This document shows positions 63,557 to 64,000 of a DNA stretch of 64,000 bases, piece by piece (position 1 is the stretch's first letter; each line of letters starts with the position of its first letter). The stretch is taken from contig NZ_CP051131.1 of NCBI RefSeq assembly GCF_013378075.1, positions 3,298,501 through 3,362,500 on the forward strand, in the 5' to 3' direction. The position numbers and the translations under genes were made by a program. Origin of the DNA: Parasphingopyxis algicola. GTDB lineage: Bacteria; Pseudomonadota; Alphaproteobacteria; Sphingomonadales; Sphingomonadaceae. The notes under the pieces are model-generated. The model was not told where the DNA came from and searched no databases. It saw only the letters and a list, made by a program, of their open reading frames with translations.

Positions 63557-63789
63557 TTTTCCTGTTCGCATACCTTCGTGGATGTGCGCTAAAGCCCTTA
63601 AAATCTGAAGTGTATTGGCGATGCGCGGTTCGCGCTCATCCATTGATGATCGCCCGCATCCGCGTCAAAATATGGAGACGGATTTGAGAAACAAGCGCCA
63701 TGGGTGAGTTTACGGCCACCAGGGTCAAATCGTTGAACGAACCCGGCCGCCACACTGATCGTGGATGCGGTGACAGCGCAAAGAGCCGT

Positions 63790-64000
63790 CTAGAGCGCTG
63801 TCAAAAAAATTGCATAGACGTTTAGAATATAGACCAAAAACAGCGCGATGCTCGTCCAGCCGACGGTCCTGAACAGGCGGGTTTTCGGGCGGTAGAGCAG
63901 CCCGGCGATCACCACGCCGCACATGATTACGGCCGCCATCGCGGTGACGGCATGGCTGTTCGAAGCGTCGTCCAGCAGGATGCCCCTCGAATAGATGACA
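63790..64000 (-). CDS. Sodium/calcium exchanger-family protein, C-terminal part (cut by window edge)
   Basis: The readable 70 residues contain SRGILLDDASNSHAVTAMAAVIMCGVVIAGLLYR, then a short basic loop KTRLFRTVGWTS and a last membrane segment ALFLVYILNVYAIF before the stop. Two hydrophobic helices separated by R-x-GW-TS are the ending of cation/Ca exchanger (YrbG-like) inner-membrane proteins. The start lies outside the window. It is the only gene right of the last tRNA fragment and, being a general transport function, is probably chromosomal. Confidence 0.7.
   Translation of the reverse strand, partial: VIYSRGILLDDASNSHAVTAMAAVIMCGVVIAGLLYRPKTRLFRTVGWTSIALFLVYILNVYAIFLTAL

Noticed and set aside
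1-64000. Search for an integrase, transposase, complete tRNA or CRISPR array
   Set aside because: No tyrosine recombinase motif, DDE transposase, complete tRNA cloverleaf or regularly spaced short repeats was seen; absence is based on reading, not on a profile search.

Overview
The window looks like the accessory genome of a sphingomonad-type alphaproteobacterium. This is inferred from GC-rich coding sequence, five complete TonB-dependent receptors of the class with an IVVTARRREE-like plug start, and the mix of catabolic families. Apart from the first ~1.5 kb (an RND efflux pair, cut by the window edge) and the last ~200 bases (the C-terminus of a sodium/calcium-exchanger-like protein), everything is catabolic cargo. 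There is no rRNA, complete tRNA, CRISPR array, transposase or integrase.

The main observation is how this cargo is divided. Five times (CCA ends at 1813, 11895, 26214, 43147 and 63556) the sequence carries the 3' end of a serine tRNA gene without the rest of the gene. Exactly 94 bases before each end sits the same pair of 12-base-spaced 'TGGTAT'-type boxes. Copies 1, 2 and 3 are followed by a similar AT-rich block, and copy 5 by a probable chromosomal gene. The simplest reading is a tandem array of integrative elements inserted one behind another at a tRNA-Ser gene. Each element lacks its own integrase and carries one catabolic module with its own receptor and regulator(s).

Module A (1814-11895): an operon on the minus strand (TonB receptor, SRPBCC protein, Rieske oxygenase, second SRPBCC protein, FAD oxidoreductase); a TetR regulator; divergently, a RidA-family protein, a fused 2-oxoacid dehydrogenase E1 and a free lipoyl domain. 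Module B (11896-26214): a CoA-thioester pathway resembling steroid or alicyclic side-chain and ring cleavage (IpdAB-like CoA-transferase pair, two crotonases, SDR, Ltp2-like aldolase with DUF35 partner, acyl-CoA ligase, acyl-CoA dehydrogenase), an AraC regulator and a receptor. Module C (26215-43147): a five-gene set in the same order and similar sizes as acetophenone carboxylase ApcABCDE, followed by an acyl-CoA ligase. With the thiolase it would turn a ketone into a 3-oxo acid, its CoA ester, and then acetyl-CoA plus an acyl-CoA. A MalT-like LuxR regulator, an MDR reductase and a receptor complete it. Module D (43148-63556): a 4-hydroxyacetophenone-monooxygenase-like BVMO, a decayed CaiB-family gene, an iron alcohol dehydrogenase, TetR, CoA ligase, receptor, metallo-beta-lactamase-fold hydrolase and P450; then a second receptor, an Asp/Glu racemase, a DUF917 protein, a HyuA-type protein and a second MalT-like regulator. 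Four copies of an ATACT-N4-AGTAK inverted repeat sit in front of module D transcription units and suggest a module-specific regulon.

Module contents are assigned from motifs visible in the translations; substrates are inferred. Several gene starts were moved downstream to the first codon with a ribosome binding site and family-typical N-terminus.
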